Positions 12,286-25,469 of a stretch of 64,000 nt of DNA are shown one piece after another. The stretch is from positions 22,682,055 through 22,746,054 of the forward strand of contig CM055189.1 in assembly GCA_029224185.1 (NCBI GenBank). Direction: 5' to 3'. A program made the position numbers and the translations under genes. The notes below the pieces were generated by a model. The model was given only the letters and a program-made list of their open reading frames with translations, did no database searches and was not told the DNA's origin. Numbering within the stretch: the stretch's first letter is position 1; each line of letters begins with the position of its first letter. This DNA comes from Karalla daura (taxonomy: Eukaryota > Chordata > Actinopteri > Chaetodontiformes > Leiognathidae).

Positions 12286-13866
12286 TGAGTGGCCTGTCAC
12301 AACCAATCATGCAGGATCCCTGTGGCGTCCCCGCTGCCATGTACTCAGTTATGTATTGAGGACAGAATGTACGGGGCGGAGGTTTCCGAAGAGGTGAAAA
12401 AGCCAAGAAAAACGACCAAGGCCGAGCCATGTTATGTCAACTGCTTTGTGCCAGCGTGCAGCTGCGACATTTAACTCCAAGTTTCCTGACAGCAAACTGC
12501 TTCATCTGCCCTGCAAAATGTTTTTTTTTAAACATGTGTGGATGACAAGCATTCACAATCGCAGACGCCACACCTTTGCATGCTGGATGCTTCCCCAAAA
12601 ACCCTGCACGGCAACAGCAACCACTACCCTCCTTTTTTTTTCCAGTGGTAACGTTTGGCCACTAGAGAGCTCCACGAATCGCGCAATAGTGGGCTAAAGG
12701 TCCAAAACATGAGGCTGCCTGGGTTGAGAGATTCACTGCATGAAGCAATTTTTCTTTTCAGCTCCGACTGCCACATCAAACAGGAAACGGTGGTGGTGCA
12801 GGGGGAAAGCGACGGCCAACGTTTTGCAGGGGAAATATGTGGAAACACGCTGCAACGTGCTCTTTAACCGTTCTGTCTAATGCAGGGAACCTGTTGGTTG
12901 TCATTCCTGTGTACAGTTGGGCTAAAATTCCCGAAAACACTCACGTCCCCACCCCTGTCCCTGTTGTGTCCAAAAAAAACCCCTCCTCGCATAATGACTT
13001 GGTGTCGGTGTGGGGCAATCGTGCACGGTTCCCTTTCTGCACTGTATAAACAAAGCATTAATAACAGAGTCAAAAGAGGTCCGATGGCAGCAGAAAAATG
13101 GGAGGAGGGAGGGATATGAATCATGCAGTGCGAGCGGACGTTTCCGCAAACTCTGCACGGGGAGCAACACTTGGTGGGCCAGCATTAATAAATTAGGCGG
13201 ACACACTCCATTTAAATTTGATCTTGATCTTGAATGCGAGGGGGCCACAGCTAGATCAGCATCAGGTCGTCCTGGAGTGACACGAGGAGGCTTTAAATGG
13301 AGCGCGCGTGTTGAGATTTCCGACCAGGATCATTGAACAGCAGTGCAAGCCAAGTTTGTGCAGCCATTCGACTGGGCCACTGCTATCACCATTCACCCTC
13401 CCCTTTAATGATTGATTTTTTTTTCTTGTACTGTGAATTAGAGCAGCAGCTGAGTCTCAGTCCAATCCTGTGGCAGAAACTGATACATGAGGGGGGTAAA
13501 AAAACCCTTAGCCCAGTAATTAAAATCACAAGAGGAGCCTTTTAGACAGGGAGCACCTTTTTTCTTTTTTTTTTTACATTTCCTCAACAGCAAGACCCAA
13601 GCCTCCCCATGTGCTCCACTTCAACAAAACAACACACCGTCTGCAGGCCTGCCTTATCTCGCAGCGAGCCACGCAAACACGCGTCGCACACGGTTCTCCT
13701 CCAGATAAAGGAGTCTAGAGAACTTAAGAGGATCTTTCACAATTAAATCCTGCATCAGGAGGCGCTCCTGCTGAGAGAGGCTGGAGCAGGGGCGGCAGAA
13801 GGTGTGCAGCTGCCACCCAGACACCCCCATGTGCGGAGCAGAGGCTGTCTGGACATGTCTGTGTGT

Positions 13867-13944
<78 letters not shown>

Positions 13945-16900
13945 GTGTGTGTGTGCGTGTGTGCGCTGCATGTTGCAGACGGATGGAAGCGTGAGCGCAG
14001 CCTCCTCACCCACCTCCCCAGGTGTTGTCCTCGGTGAGAGCTGTCAGGTCCAGCCGGGGCACGTCCTCGCAGTCCGGGTCCGAGCCTCGCACCTCGCCGC
14101 CGACCCTCCCCATGTCACAAGTGACAGGCGACTCCTGGATCTTCATCCTCAACGTCTGCACAACCATGAGAGAAGGGACACGGAGACTCAACAACGCAGC
14201 TCGAGCCCGTGAACACACTCTTTAAGTTGCCTCCCCGAGCCTGGCCCTGCCCTGCCTGAGGGGGGCTGATCCCGGCCTCTGATTGGCTGCCCGGCTCTGC
14301 TCTAAACATCCGCCCATCCGCTCGGGGCTGGAAGAGCCGGAGTGGACACGCTCCTCCCTCCCTCCCTCCCTCTCTTGTTTTCCCTCCTTGGCTGCTCTCC
14401 TGTGCATATGCTCCCCACCCTGCCACTGCTCTGGACTTGTTTGTTTCACAGCAGCAGCAGCACATGGGAGGGGTGTGTGGACTGTTAGAGGGAGAGAGAG
14501 AGGGGGGGGGCAAAAAAGAGGGAGCAGATTGTGAGCCAGCACACGTAGGCTGACTGGGTGTTTTTTTCTCTCTCTCTCTCCCAGTCTTAACCCTTTCTTA
14601 AGGCCAACGGCAGAGAAATTACACGCAGCACCTCTTTACTTTCTCCGTTTCCTTCCCTTGTTTGAGCTTAGCCTCTGTCTCCTGCCACCCTCAAACTTTC
14701 TCAAAGTCCCCATCAAAGCTGGGCATCAAAGGTGGGGGATAATGGCATGCGTATGGAGGGAAAACATACTAGGCTGCCCGTGTACAAAATGTGTCTGTGG
14801 TTCACTTAGCACTAAGCCCATGGGGCTCCCGTTTCCTCTGTCTGGGCGTGGGACCAAGCTATTTTTAGGAAAAACAGATCAAGACACACAGTTAATAGAC
14901 CTCCGAAAAGCCTCAGACGGCATACATACGGGAAGGGGGGCGGGGGGTACAGTCGATTCTAGTTTCAGCAGCTCCTGCTTTGTTTTTTTCTGTCCAGGAT
15001 ACTGAAATTGTTGTTGTTGGCGGGTTTGAGAGATTACTGTGTAACAGGATAATTAGTCCCAGGTGTGTGTGTGTGTGTGTGTGTGCTCCAGCGAGCAGTG
15101 AAAACAGGGAGTTATCAAACAACATAAGCTGTATGCCGTGAAATGACTTTGATGCGATGGGAATCACGTAGAATAGAAACACACAGGCACGCCGTGAGAG
15201 ACAGAAATCTCCAGTAGCACTTACCGTCACTGCAGTGAAATCACACACACACACACACACACACACGCTTCTATGACTAAGTACATACTGCTCCAGTTCA
15301 CTCAATCAACATTCAAGGTCTCCTTATCACAAACGCACATATTCCCCCGCATAACATTCGGAGAGGAGACTTGTTGAGTTGAGTCTATCAGTATCCAGGA
15401 CCAGCGTCTCCAGCCTCACCAGCGCGCCGCGGCAATTACCCAGAGCGAAAATCGGGACAGATTTGGGAACAAACACGCGTCTAGTGTGTCTGTGTTAGCG
15501 GTGACCGTGACATGTGGATGTGAATATTAATGCACGCCCGCTGAATAGCATGTTCCACATTGAAACAGTTGTCATACAAGGCCGAATACCGAGCAGCGCT
15601 CAGCACTATAAACAACTGGGGATAAAGGAAATAATGATATGTTTTCATGGAGAGGGAAACTGTTTCTTTTTATTCATTGTTGTACCAAAAACACTGACAG
15701 TGAAAACACTGCCGGCTCTGTTATGGCTGTGACCAGGCCCCTCAAGGTGAAGGTGCTGAAGGATGAAACAAAGCCACAATTATTTCATCATTTGTACCGG
15801 CAGGCTTCGTTGCTCTTGTACTCCCACCTCAGCAATGCTGGCTATTGTTGGAGCTCATGAAAGGCTAAACCACACAGCTATGGTGAGCGTCGTGTAGTTT
15901 TTGCTGAGCCCGAACCACGAATGTGTCGCACTGACCAAACCGAATGTTTCACAAGACGATGGCCGGGTGGCTTTGGTGAGAGTGAAAATGCAGGCCACCC
16001 CTGAAGGGTATCCAAAGATGTCAGTGTAACAACCAGAGGCTGTTAGAGGTGAAATCTCCCTTTAGCAGATGTGCACTCAGTAATACCACCCAGATTGATC
16101 ACACTGCGGCCGGTTCTGCTGCTGCTGGCCACAGCACGCTCACTTAATGCTTCTAACAGTTTGAATGATCGCCTCCATTTGTCATGTAGACACAAAGATG
16201 AGGGAAAACAGGCTGCACAAACACAGACCCTGTTCGACGGGAACTCGCATGACGCATGAAAAACCAACAACCAGGAGCAGTGGCGTTAAAAAATAGTCTA
16301 TAGATTTTACATGTTCAAGTCAGCTTGTTGCTCATTTACTTAAGTAGTCGAGAAAACCTAATAAAGACCGAACCGTGTATGGAAGACACCGGGCCTAATG
16401 ATGACACGCAGGTCCATTAAAGCAGAGACAGTCTGTTCCAAAGTAACTTTTATGGTTTTTGATCTTGGGAGAACTTGTTAGTTGTTAATGAGCATCTGCG
16501 TCTGCTTTGTTCTATACTAGCTCCCTGTTAATTGCTGTACCTTGTGTTACCCGCACAGCTGACGTTATCATGCAATTACAGGATGGACTCATTAGGGATT
16601 GAGACGCCAGTGTGTATTGGCTCAGTGTTATGTAATGTTGTGGGTCTCAGAGGTAAGAGATGTGAGGCGAGAGCTGAACGGCACATCATGATAATACTCC
16701 GATGATACTCCAGCTGAAAGTTCCTTAATCAAGTGGCACATTCACTGTCAAAGTCCTTTTATATGCAAAATAGCCATTAAAGCAATTGGTTTGCCCTCAT
16801 TACGTAATTGCTTTATCCTGTTTGTTTCCACAGATGTGTTAATGTGCTGACAATTGCTGTCGAGAGACAATGTAAAGCTAATGCAAGATGCCCCGGTACC

Positions 16901-19900
16901 ACTGTGGATTAACAGGAGCTCATATGTTACAGCTCGCTGCACTCCGCCTGTGTTCACATATGACTCAAAGGTACGTGCACGCACGCACACACACACACGC
17001 AGACACACTCACCCATGGAACATCAGTTCCCGTGTTCACTGAAAAACATTTGAGCCGTGATTACATCATCGTGAGATGCCCAGCTGGTTCGGTGGAAGGG
17101 TGAGACAGACAGAGCTGCTGAGTGTGTGTGTGTGTGCGCACGCATGCACGGGTGCGCATGTGATGCAATAGACAATGATTAAACTGTGTTTCAGTGGGGG
17201 GGGGGGTTACAAACAAACACATTGAGGAATTTAAGGGGCATTTCGCTGACATGGCACACAGATGAGCCTACGTACACACACTAGCTCTGTCTGTGGTGGA
17301 TTTTGCCCGACATAAGCTTCCAGATTACGTTGTGTGCGTCGTGTGCGTTGAACAGACTCTGTGCGTATTTCCTAATTTTTTAATCAAAAAGGTGGAGCAG
17401 TGAAACCCAGCAGTGTTTGCCCCGATGTGACTCGAGATTGCCGACAAAGGGCTCAATTATCCAGCCTTTGATCATCATCGACTCCTTCAGATGCTGATGA
17501 ATTGCCGTCAATCTCCCGACAGGTTAAGCAGCCGATAACCAGCTCCATCATGTCCTCGAGAGTGTGCGCGCCCCGCTAAAACTGACAGCAGTCACTCTCG
17601 GCCTATCAATTAACGTGAGCGAGTGGCGCTCGGAGGAAGGCCAAGATGGCCCCCGGCGTTGACAATAACGTCTGCGTGCTGTCTGTCCCGTGTGCCGCGC
17701 GGGGCTTTAATGAGCAGCTGCGGCGCTGCTGCGGGAGCCCCCTGTCTGAGCGGCGCCCGCCGGCTCCAGATGGCTGCTCGGCGGGCACCGCGGCACGCGG
17801 CCACGTCCATCTGGGCCGCGTCACGTTCGCCACAGCGCCGCGCGATGCTGGTGCAGCGGTGCCGGAGCGAAGGGGCGCCGGGGACGGGCCGACGAGTGAC
17901 GAGAGGGGGTGGGGGGGGGGGGGGGGGGGGCGTCGTGCCGAGCCAAAACCAGGCAGGCGGCACAACAACACGGATCGAAAGTCCACGGCACTTCCACGGC
18001 ATTTTGAGCGGCTGAATGAGGAACTATTGGGAAATCCCTCCTTTTTAGCAAGAACTCTAAAATGTCCCTCTGCCGAAAATGAACTCTTCTGTTGAACGGC
18101 TGGTGAATTTCTGTCCGTGTAGAGACATAAAAGACTCCATGCTCATTCTGAAGAGGCAGGAGCATGATGGCCGAATAAAGACGGCCACGACATCAGTAAA
18201 CGAGGGCTGATTAAGCATTAAAAGCTTGTATCTGAGCGACGATGTGATGCTACAGAGGGTGGCAGGTTTAGGCCTTCAGCCAGTGCATAGCTGTGCATAA
18301 ATCAAAAAAAGGTACCGCAAAAAAATCTTCAGCTTACCTGTGGAGGAGAAGGAGGGCTATCTCTTCTTGAAACGTCCTTCCTGAGAAAACAGCAACAGAG
18401 AAACCACGTGTGAGAAGAAGCCCTCAGCCAAAGACCGTCAGTGCTTAGAACAGCCAGAAACCCCACAGAGTGTATGCATACACATCCTGTGCTGCCTATC
18501 TTTATCAGACAAATGGTAAATAGATCCTTTATGATAACAAGCTCTCAGCGGATCGGTGTACAATAGACGCTCAGGCAATAAGGGGCTCAACATGTGTGCA
18601 TGTATGAGTAAGTGCAGAAAAAAACATCGGGCGAGTTCAAATAACTCAGGATTAATATGTGGTACGTGCTCGACCAGGGGAGCCACCACAGTGACCCGTT
18701 TGTTATTCCTCACAGGCTCAAAATGTAAGATCTTACCCTTTCTGAAATGTCTCCATGTGGTCTGGTCCTGCTCTCTCGCAAACACATTCCTTGAACTGGA
18801 AAGAGATGCACGGATATCAAACAAGTTGTCACAACGGAGACAATGCAGATGTTAATCTGACTGACTTTATGAACCTTTTTGTACATCAGCATATTGAAAC
18901 CCTTTGAGTTCATCACGAGGTGTTTTTACAGTCTTACACGAAGAGGCCATACGTCTTTGATGGTGTGCTGTCAAACAGAGAAACTTTGTGACGTTGATAT
19001 ACAAACGCCCACTTTCACTTCAGTGATATCAACTATGAAACAAGGAACCACGCCTTTACCAAATGGTTTCATGGACCTGTTTTTGGATCTAGAGCCAGGT
19101 GCTAATTCTTCACTCCTTCAAAATTCTTCATAAAACACAAGTGATTGTCGTTTGTGTATGCAAACGTACACAAACAATACACAAGAGGGATATGGAAGTT
19201 AGGAATCGGCTAGGAAGAGTCCTCTGCCACGTTAACTCTGCGAGGCTGCCTGCCGACACAGAGATGTTCGCCAGGCTCGGCTGTGTTGTCTCCTCTTGGC
19301 CGGGAGAGTGCAAACACTTGCTAATTTGCATCGTTTGGTCGTCTCGCTTCATCACTTCAGCCCGTGGCGAGACAGTCGACCAGCTGACACAAGCTCGGCT
19401 CGGCTCGGCTCGGCTCGGCAGCACAGGCAACCGTGCGCTCTCTCAACGTATTCACTTCACAAAAACGGATGCTGAAGGGCATTAGAGGTAACCCTCGAGA
19501 GGCTCTCGGAGCTCTCCATCCCGGACTCTTGACGTGACGAGTCCACGTCCACAGAGACGCTGTTCACACCCTGGCTCCCTGACACTCAACGGGCCAATTA
19601 GGAGCGCGCCCGCCATCACATACATCCCATATGTATGTCACGGCATCATATGTCGTGCGTGCTCTTATGTAAGGAGTTGACATGGGGATAGTGTTTCTCC
19701 AGCGCCAGTGTGCAAACTGAAGAAATCTATTTGCATCGCAGCCGATCTTCGCATTCAGCACATAACGTCTGCGGTGGAGCTGACTAAGTGTCACACATCT
19801 CGTGGAACTGGTACACTGCGCGCGGATGCTGAGTTACAGCGGGCGATAAGTTCTACGTACTCTATCGCTCTGATTTGCTGCCATCAGTAGATATAATGCT

Positions 19901-22900
19901 GAGAGGATAGTGGAGGGAAGCCTGACACGACTTTCCAGACCAACAGATGTTTACTGTTGTTTGTTCCATGATCTGCATCCTGTCCTGTGTGTGTGTGTGC
20001 GTGTGTGTGTGTGTGCTCGCGTGAAGGTCAGTGGTTTGATCCCGGTCCCTCGCTGCCTTGATGTCAAAGTATCCTTGGGCAGCATACTGAGCAGGGAAAC
20101 TCCCTGAAGCTGTGTCATCAGTAAAACTACTGGCTAAGCAGACGGACTGTGTAAAGTAGCCTCTGCCACCAGTACGTGAATGGGCATGTCTGTAAAGCAA
20201 CAAGTTGATCATGTACCATGACCTAAATCATCCGATGCAGTGAGAAGCACAAGATAAAGCAAAGTCTCTACATATCCAGTGGACTTTTTTTCTTTGAAAA
20301 GTAGTACTGAAGTATGGAAGACCACACAATAAAAAAGTCAATAAAACATTTGATCCCTCTGAAAACTGGGTTGCCCGCATGACACCATTTGAAAGGCTAG
20401 CTGCTCTGTGGTACATCCTCTCCATTGGGTAAGAGCTGCAGCTAATTGCATGCTCACAAGTGCCCCCTTACATTTGCACTGTTTCTGGCGAAAGTGGTTA
20501 ACAATTAGTATGGCGTGCGGCATATTATAGGCCACCGCTGTACAATGGGAATGGCAGGGAGCCATTAGGAAGCTGCACGGCTTCCTGTCATTCCCCTAAG
20601 TGATTCATGTTGACTGCAGCTGTCAATTGCAATGCACTGAGTTGGAGGAGAAGATAATGAATGCTTTAACAACTCGGGCAGTTTGTGGAAACTCCCTGTG
20701 GTCTTACGCTACACTAGGGTTTCCAGTAGCCTTGGTAATGCTATAAACACGCGAGAGAAACTCGGGGGTTTCATTTTTGGACCTACACCTCGGACCGACT
20801 GAACCGAAACAGACGGCTGCCAAAACAATCACGCACAGCGGCCGCCAGAGGAGAGCCGGAGAGGTGCTGCCAAAGCCGTGGACGGACTGACAGGGATGAG
20901 AAGCGATGAGGAGAAAAGGCTGGATGACTCACCGCGTGGGCGTGCTGGTTGTCAGAGAGCTGCGCCAGCATCGGGCTGTACTTGAGCTTCCTGGGTTTGT
21001 GGGCCCGCTCCGAGTGAGCGCTCAGGCCAGAGTCCTCATCCACGCTGCCCGAGCTGCTCCCGCCGCTCGACGGGATGTTCTCCTTGTTGGTGCGGGCCCG
21101 TCCAGAGGCGCACCTGCTGTCAGACAGAGGAGGGCAGGGTGGGGGAGTGAGACGCCGGCCCTCCATCTCAGGATCCGTCTTCATCGGCTCGACACTGAGC
21201 CGAGCGCTTCCGGGAACTAAATGGCAAGGTCATGGCGACACCTCATTTACTTATACCTCCTTGAGCAACAGATGTGGTGTTTAGTTTAAGTGCTAATTCT
21301 ATTTACCGTCTATGCACCATCCTCCCTCTTATTGACGTTTTTCTGCTGTCTTAGGTCTAATACGGCCCTCTAATCCATGTGTCACTGATCTCTCAGCCTC
21401 TACCAAATCTCCATCAACAAGGATTAGCTTCTCACTGTGATGACTCCAGTTGTTATGTCTGTGCCATATACTTCTGAGTGGGTGAGCTCACCACACTGAA
21501 AGCAGCCTCACATCCCTTTTATGGGCACCGACAAAGTGGAATTTGGACGTTTTCCCTTAGACGGTAACTCACAATAAACCCAAGCTTGGTTTACACTAAT
21601 AATTCTAGTCACTGAACTAGCACGTAAAAGCACTTTGACTACAATAGTTTGAAAACTACACAAACATGCAGTTTCTTTCAGTTGAGTGTCGTGAGTCAGA
21701 TTTCCTGATGATGCCATGAAATGCCAATGCTGTGACGCAATCAGGCTCAGTTCACCTGTTTCTCTCTCGGTGCCTCAGCCCCTCCTCCTGCTGCTGCTCT
21801 CTCTGGTGTCGCCGTCTCTGTCGGGCACTCAGTGTCACGCCGGGAGATGGCGGACACGGGGTCAACTCGGAGTCCTCCGAACTCTGATCCCCAATGGGCT
21901 GGAAGAGGTGCCGCTCCACGGTGGAGCGTATCGTCCTGTCCATAAAACTGCAGGACGGGACGGGAGGAGTAAGACACGGTCGGCGAACGAATCACAAAGG
22001 TTGTGGTCGGCCCGAGCCGACATGAATTGTTTTCCAAATAAACGAATTGAATCACGAGACCACTTACTTCACCACATCTGGTCTGCAGTAGACTGGGGAG
22101 AGGTGATTACTGGAAGGGAAACACGGGGAACAGGGTGAATTAGCGCTACGGAGACAGGTGGTCGCAACAGGTCACTGAGCAACACTGAAGCTCTCCGCGG
22201 CTCTGGTGCTGGACCTACGTGATCGGGCCATCTAGAGTGAGTGCATCAAGTGTGTGAGCGTTGACTTCGGCTGCGGTCGGAGCATAAATAGGTCCTCCGA
22301 GAGCGAAGAGTGCAGCTTCTATGACAACCAGCGATTAGACCTGAAGTAGATGATGTGTTTGGTAGGCACTCTCTGTATCGATATAGCGCCTTGTTGCTCT
22401 CTTTTACTCCCATTGCTTATTTCCCACTTTCTAAAGGCGGCGAATACTTCCATCTGCTGTCTAGTTTCCCCACATGAAATCATTCATCAGTCTCGAAAAG
22501 CGTCGGCAGGTTTTACAGGAATCCCTTGGAATCTCAGCCCCTCGTTAATCTAATCAAGACAAAACCTTCTTGACACTGACGCTGCTCTGATAGATGTGCT
22601 TCCTCCTGGAGTACAGAGAACTGAACGTGCATGGGGGTGACCTCAGACACTCTCCATAAACAGTGCTGTTGACAGTAATAGCACAGCTTGGCTGAGGCGC
22701 TGTACGCTTCTCCGATCAACGGAGAGATAATAATGGAGCGGTGGTGTGAAGGTGACTGGAGTGAACCTGTCTGAGGGTAACGGCAGAAGGCATGCATGGA
22801 AGGGAGAAGGTGGCTCGGCCGCATCACGGGTCCTAAGGGGCCGCATGTGTCGACTGAGACCACGGTTTAGATTTCGATGTGGAGACCTGGCGGATCGATC

Positions 22901-25431
22901 ACTGTCACTCCATGTCCCTTTAAAACAGACAGCCGGGAGAGTAAAGGGGACAGGCAGACGGGCGAACGTTATGTCAGCCACAGCTCACAGATGCTGCAGA
23001 GGCAGAAGACTCAATCCACTCAATCCTCCCAGGGCACAGCGGGAAAAATATTAGCCCGCCGCCTAATAATAGACTTGGAGCTGCACGCAACAGGTTAAAG
23101 CAACAGAAAATGGTTTAATGGCTTACTCGTGTTGACTTTGACTTCAGACTTTAATGCCTGCAAATGTCAGGGGCGTGAATTCATCAAGTGGAGTGGACGC
23201 GCATTAAAGTTGGAAACCCCACAGAAGCTTCTAGATGTGAAGACTGTGCTCTACACTGCCATGAGTTCTTGATATAAAGGGTGACGAGAAGGTCAATTAC
23301 ATAACCGGGGGAACGAGCCAGGGAAAGACGGTCGTGCCATGCAATTTAAGCTTTGATATAATGATAGTTTAAGACGGTGCTGCTTAAACCGGGCGTCATC
23401 TGCTGCGAACTCGCTCTTTCCTAGGTCAGCACAAGTAGGAAATACTTTGGATTATTGTCAATTTCGTTTTTGTTCCGCCCATGATGGACGACCGAAGCCT
23501 GTTTCATGATGTCCTGAAATACCACAACTCTGGTTTACTACAGAAAAAACGTTGGTCTATAGACTGGGATCAGGTTTAGAAGTCCTCTGCCGCTATTAGC
23601 CTTTTTAATGAACAGAACAGCTGAGAGCAAGGTGAACCGAAAACGCCCGAGATCGTCATCATCCTAAATATCATCCGTGTTGGCACAGCATGAATGACGG
23701 GGGGGGCGGTTTGGTGATTCGGGTTCACCAGAGCGAGGTGACACCTCTGGCTCAAAACACCAGCTCAGCTGTGAATAAAGATGCACCAGTGTGAAACTAG
23801 TCTGGGATGAGACAGAATTCCTTCCTGATGGGTACTCATGAGTCATGAACTACTGGGAAATAAAAGATAAAGAGGGCTGTATCACTGCACCATAATAGAG
23901 CCAAGCCTAGAGTCCTTTCTCAAGCACATACGTGCACTCTAAAAATATCGCCTTGTATCGCTACAAATATCATCTTAGCAAAGTCTCCTGGGACTGTGGG
24001 AGGAAGTGATTTGGCAACCAGGCTATATAAACTACTATGGCTCTGTGAAGACAGGCATGCCATAAAGACGGAGTCATTCAGAAAGCTGACATAAAAAAAC
24101 AGCCATTTTCATATCAAATATAAGGAATACCTCTTGAATCCAGTCTTACTCTAAAGTGGAATTAATAAGTAACATGAAGTTGTTTGGTTAAAGACTAAGC
24201 CAGTCGGACGAATCCTGAGCAAACAAGAACTTGGACCGAGGCCGATGACAATCATATGTTGCTATGAATACTGGTACAGTGCCTTCCCCAAAGGGAAGTT
24301 CATTTTTTTTAAATTCTCAAATGATTAATCATACTTTCCCTACACATTTGCACACAGAGCGCCGAGGCGAACTCAGATCTGTGCGAATGACACTTTTGTG
24401 TCCCCCCCCGGTGGGACTCAAACTTTGACCTTGCTCTACTTATCGCTCTCGGCAGCCTTGCCGGGAGGGAGCGGATCTGCCTCTGTGTCGTCTCCGCTAT
24501 CAGCGAGGCTCGCTGAGACAGAACGTCCGACGCGCCCGACTGTCAGGGGGTCCCTGTGGGGAGGACGAGGGAGAAGGAGGTGCTCGGCGACATTGAGCGC
24601 CGCGCTGTTTTGTCTTCCTCTGTGCCGAGGCATCCCCGCGCCGCCTCGGGCCCGGCCCGGGCGTGACGCACGGCGGGCCGTCCCCGGGACAGGTCGAGTT
24701 CGCCAGCGCCGTTTGGCTCCTCACAAAGCGATGCCTCTGACGACCCCGCACGGGAGGCAAATCATTGAGTGATAGACTCCGGCACTTAAACATTAACGTC
24801 CCTTCCTGTTACTCTTTGCGAGAGCGAGAGTGTTACGAGTTCGCCCCACAGATCAGGCCGATCAGCTGATTTTCACTTTGACGCAGATTTACTGAGCCGC
24901 TAAGTCAGGTCTATTATGAAATGACAGGTCTGGCACTTTATTTGTGCTATTTCTGCTTCAAAGGGGTGTGAATTACAAAAAAACAAAAAAAAGGCCAGCA
25001 GTGCAAGTCTTTGTTTTGCAAGAGCTTAAACGTTTGCTTTATATAATTACATCATTTGGGAAATTGTAACTGGGGGAATCGCTGAGCAAATACTGTATAT
25101 GAGGAAAATGATGTGTTTCCAGAGCCGGTGTCTGTCTGGGCATTTAAAGTCAAGTGGTCTCCGAAGGCTTTAAAATCATGGAGGAAACAACTCAAAAGCT
25201 TCCACAGCAGAGGCTTGTGCCAAGTAAATCCCCTGCCCTGTGTACCCAGAGGCATCCACTCAGGTAATCCAATATTACACCACAGCCAGATATTAGCCAG
25301 GAACTTCACAGTCAGGTCCACAAAGACACAGGGAATGATGGATGACCCATTTTGACTGGGCTGAGCATAAGCACCCGAGTGGCACCCTCAGAGTTTCTGT
25401 TCGTGAAGGAACGCAACAAGAATAGAACAAG

Positions 25432-25469
<38 letters not shown>

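Larger units (their letters stand above)
9811..14013 (-). other. fam13a: fam13a intron 13
   Basis: No exon recognised. It holds a CT repeat (10325-10358), a CpG-rich part (about 10980-11165), a G33 run (11691-11723), a TG repeat of nearly 80 bases (12205-12282) and another of about 108 bases (13861-13968) close to the upstream exon. The AT-rich part around 12700-13550 shows no gene. Confidence 0.75.
18796..20932 (-). other. fam13a: fam13a intron 10 with SINE-like remnant
   Basis: No exon recognised. It contains a GCTCG pentamer repeat (19393-19419), a GT repeat (19985-20014) and a SINE-like remnant (about 20015-20200). Confidence 0.7.

Noticed and set aside
12209..12288. Runs of alternating Cys-Val or His-Thr in open frames
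   Set aside because: These are translated TG/CA repeats, as also at 13861, 59157 and 61284.
17646..18095. 149-codon plus-strand open frame starting at the AAGATGGC motif
   Set aside because: Passes through a G-run giving poly-Gly and has no recognisable domain; kept only as a possible promoter region.
22068..22082. 15-nt micro-exon using the inner CAG
   Set aside because: The longer exon to 22109 keeps the LSPVY motif shared with human FAM13A and has a better pyrimidine tract.
24398..24772. 124-codon plus-strand open frame in the CpG-rich block
   Set aside because: GC-rich sequence gives long chance frames; no similarity recognised.
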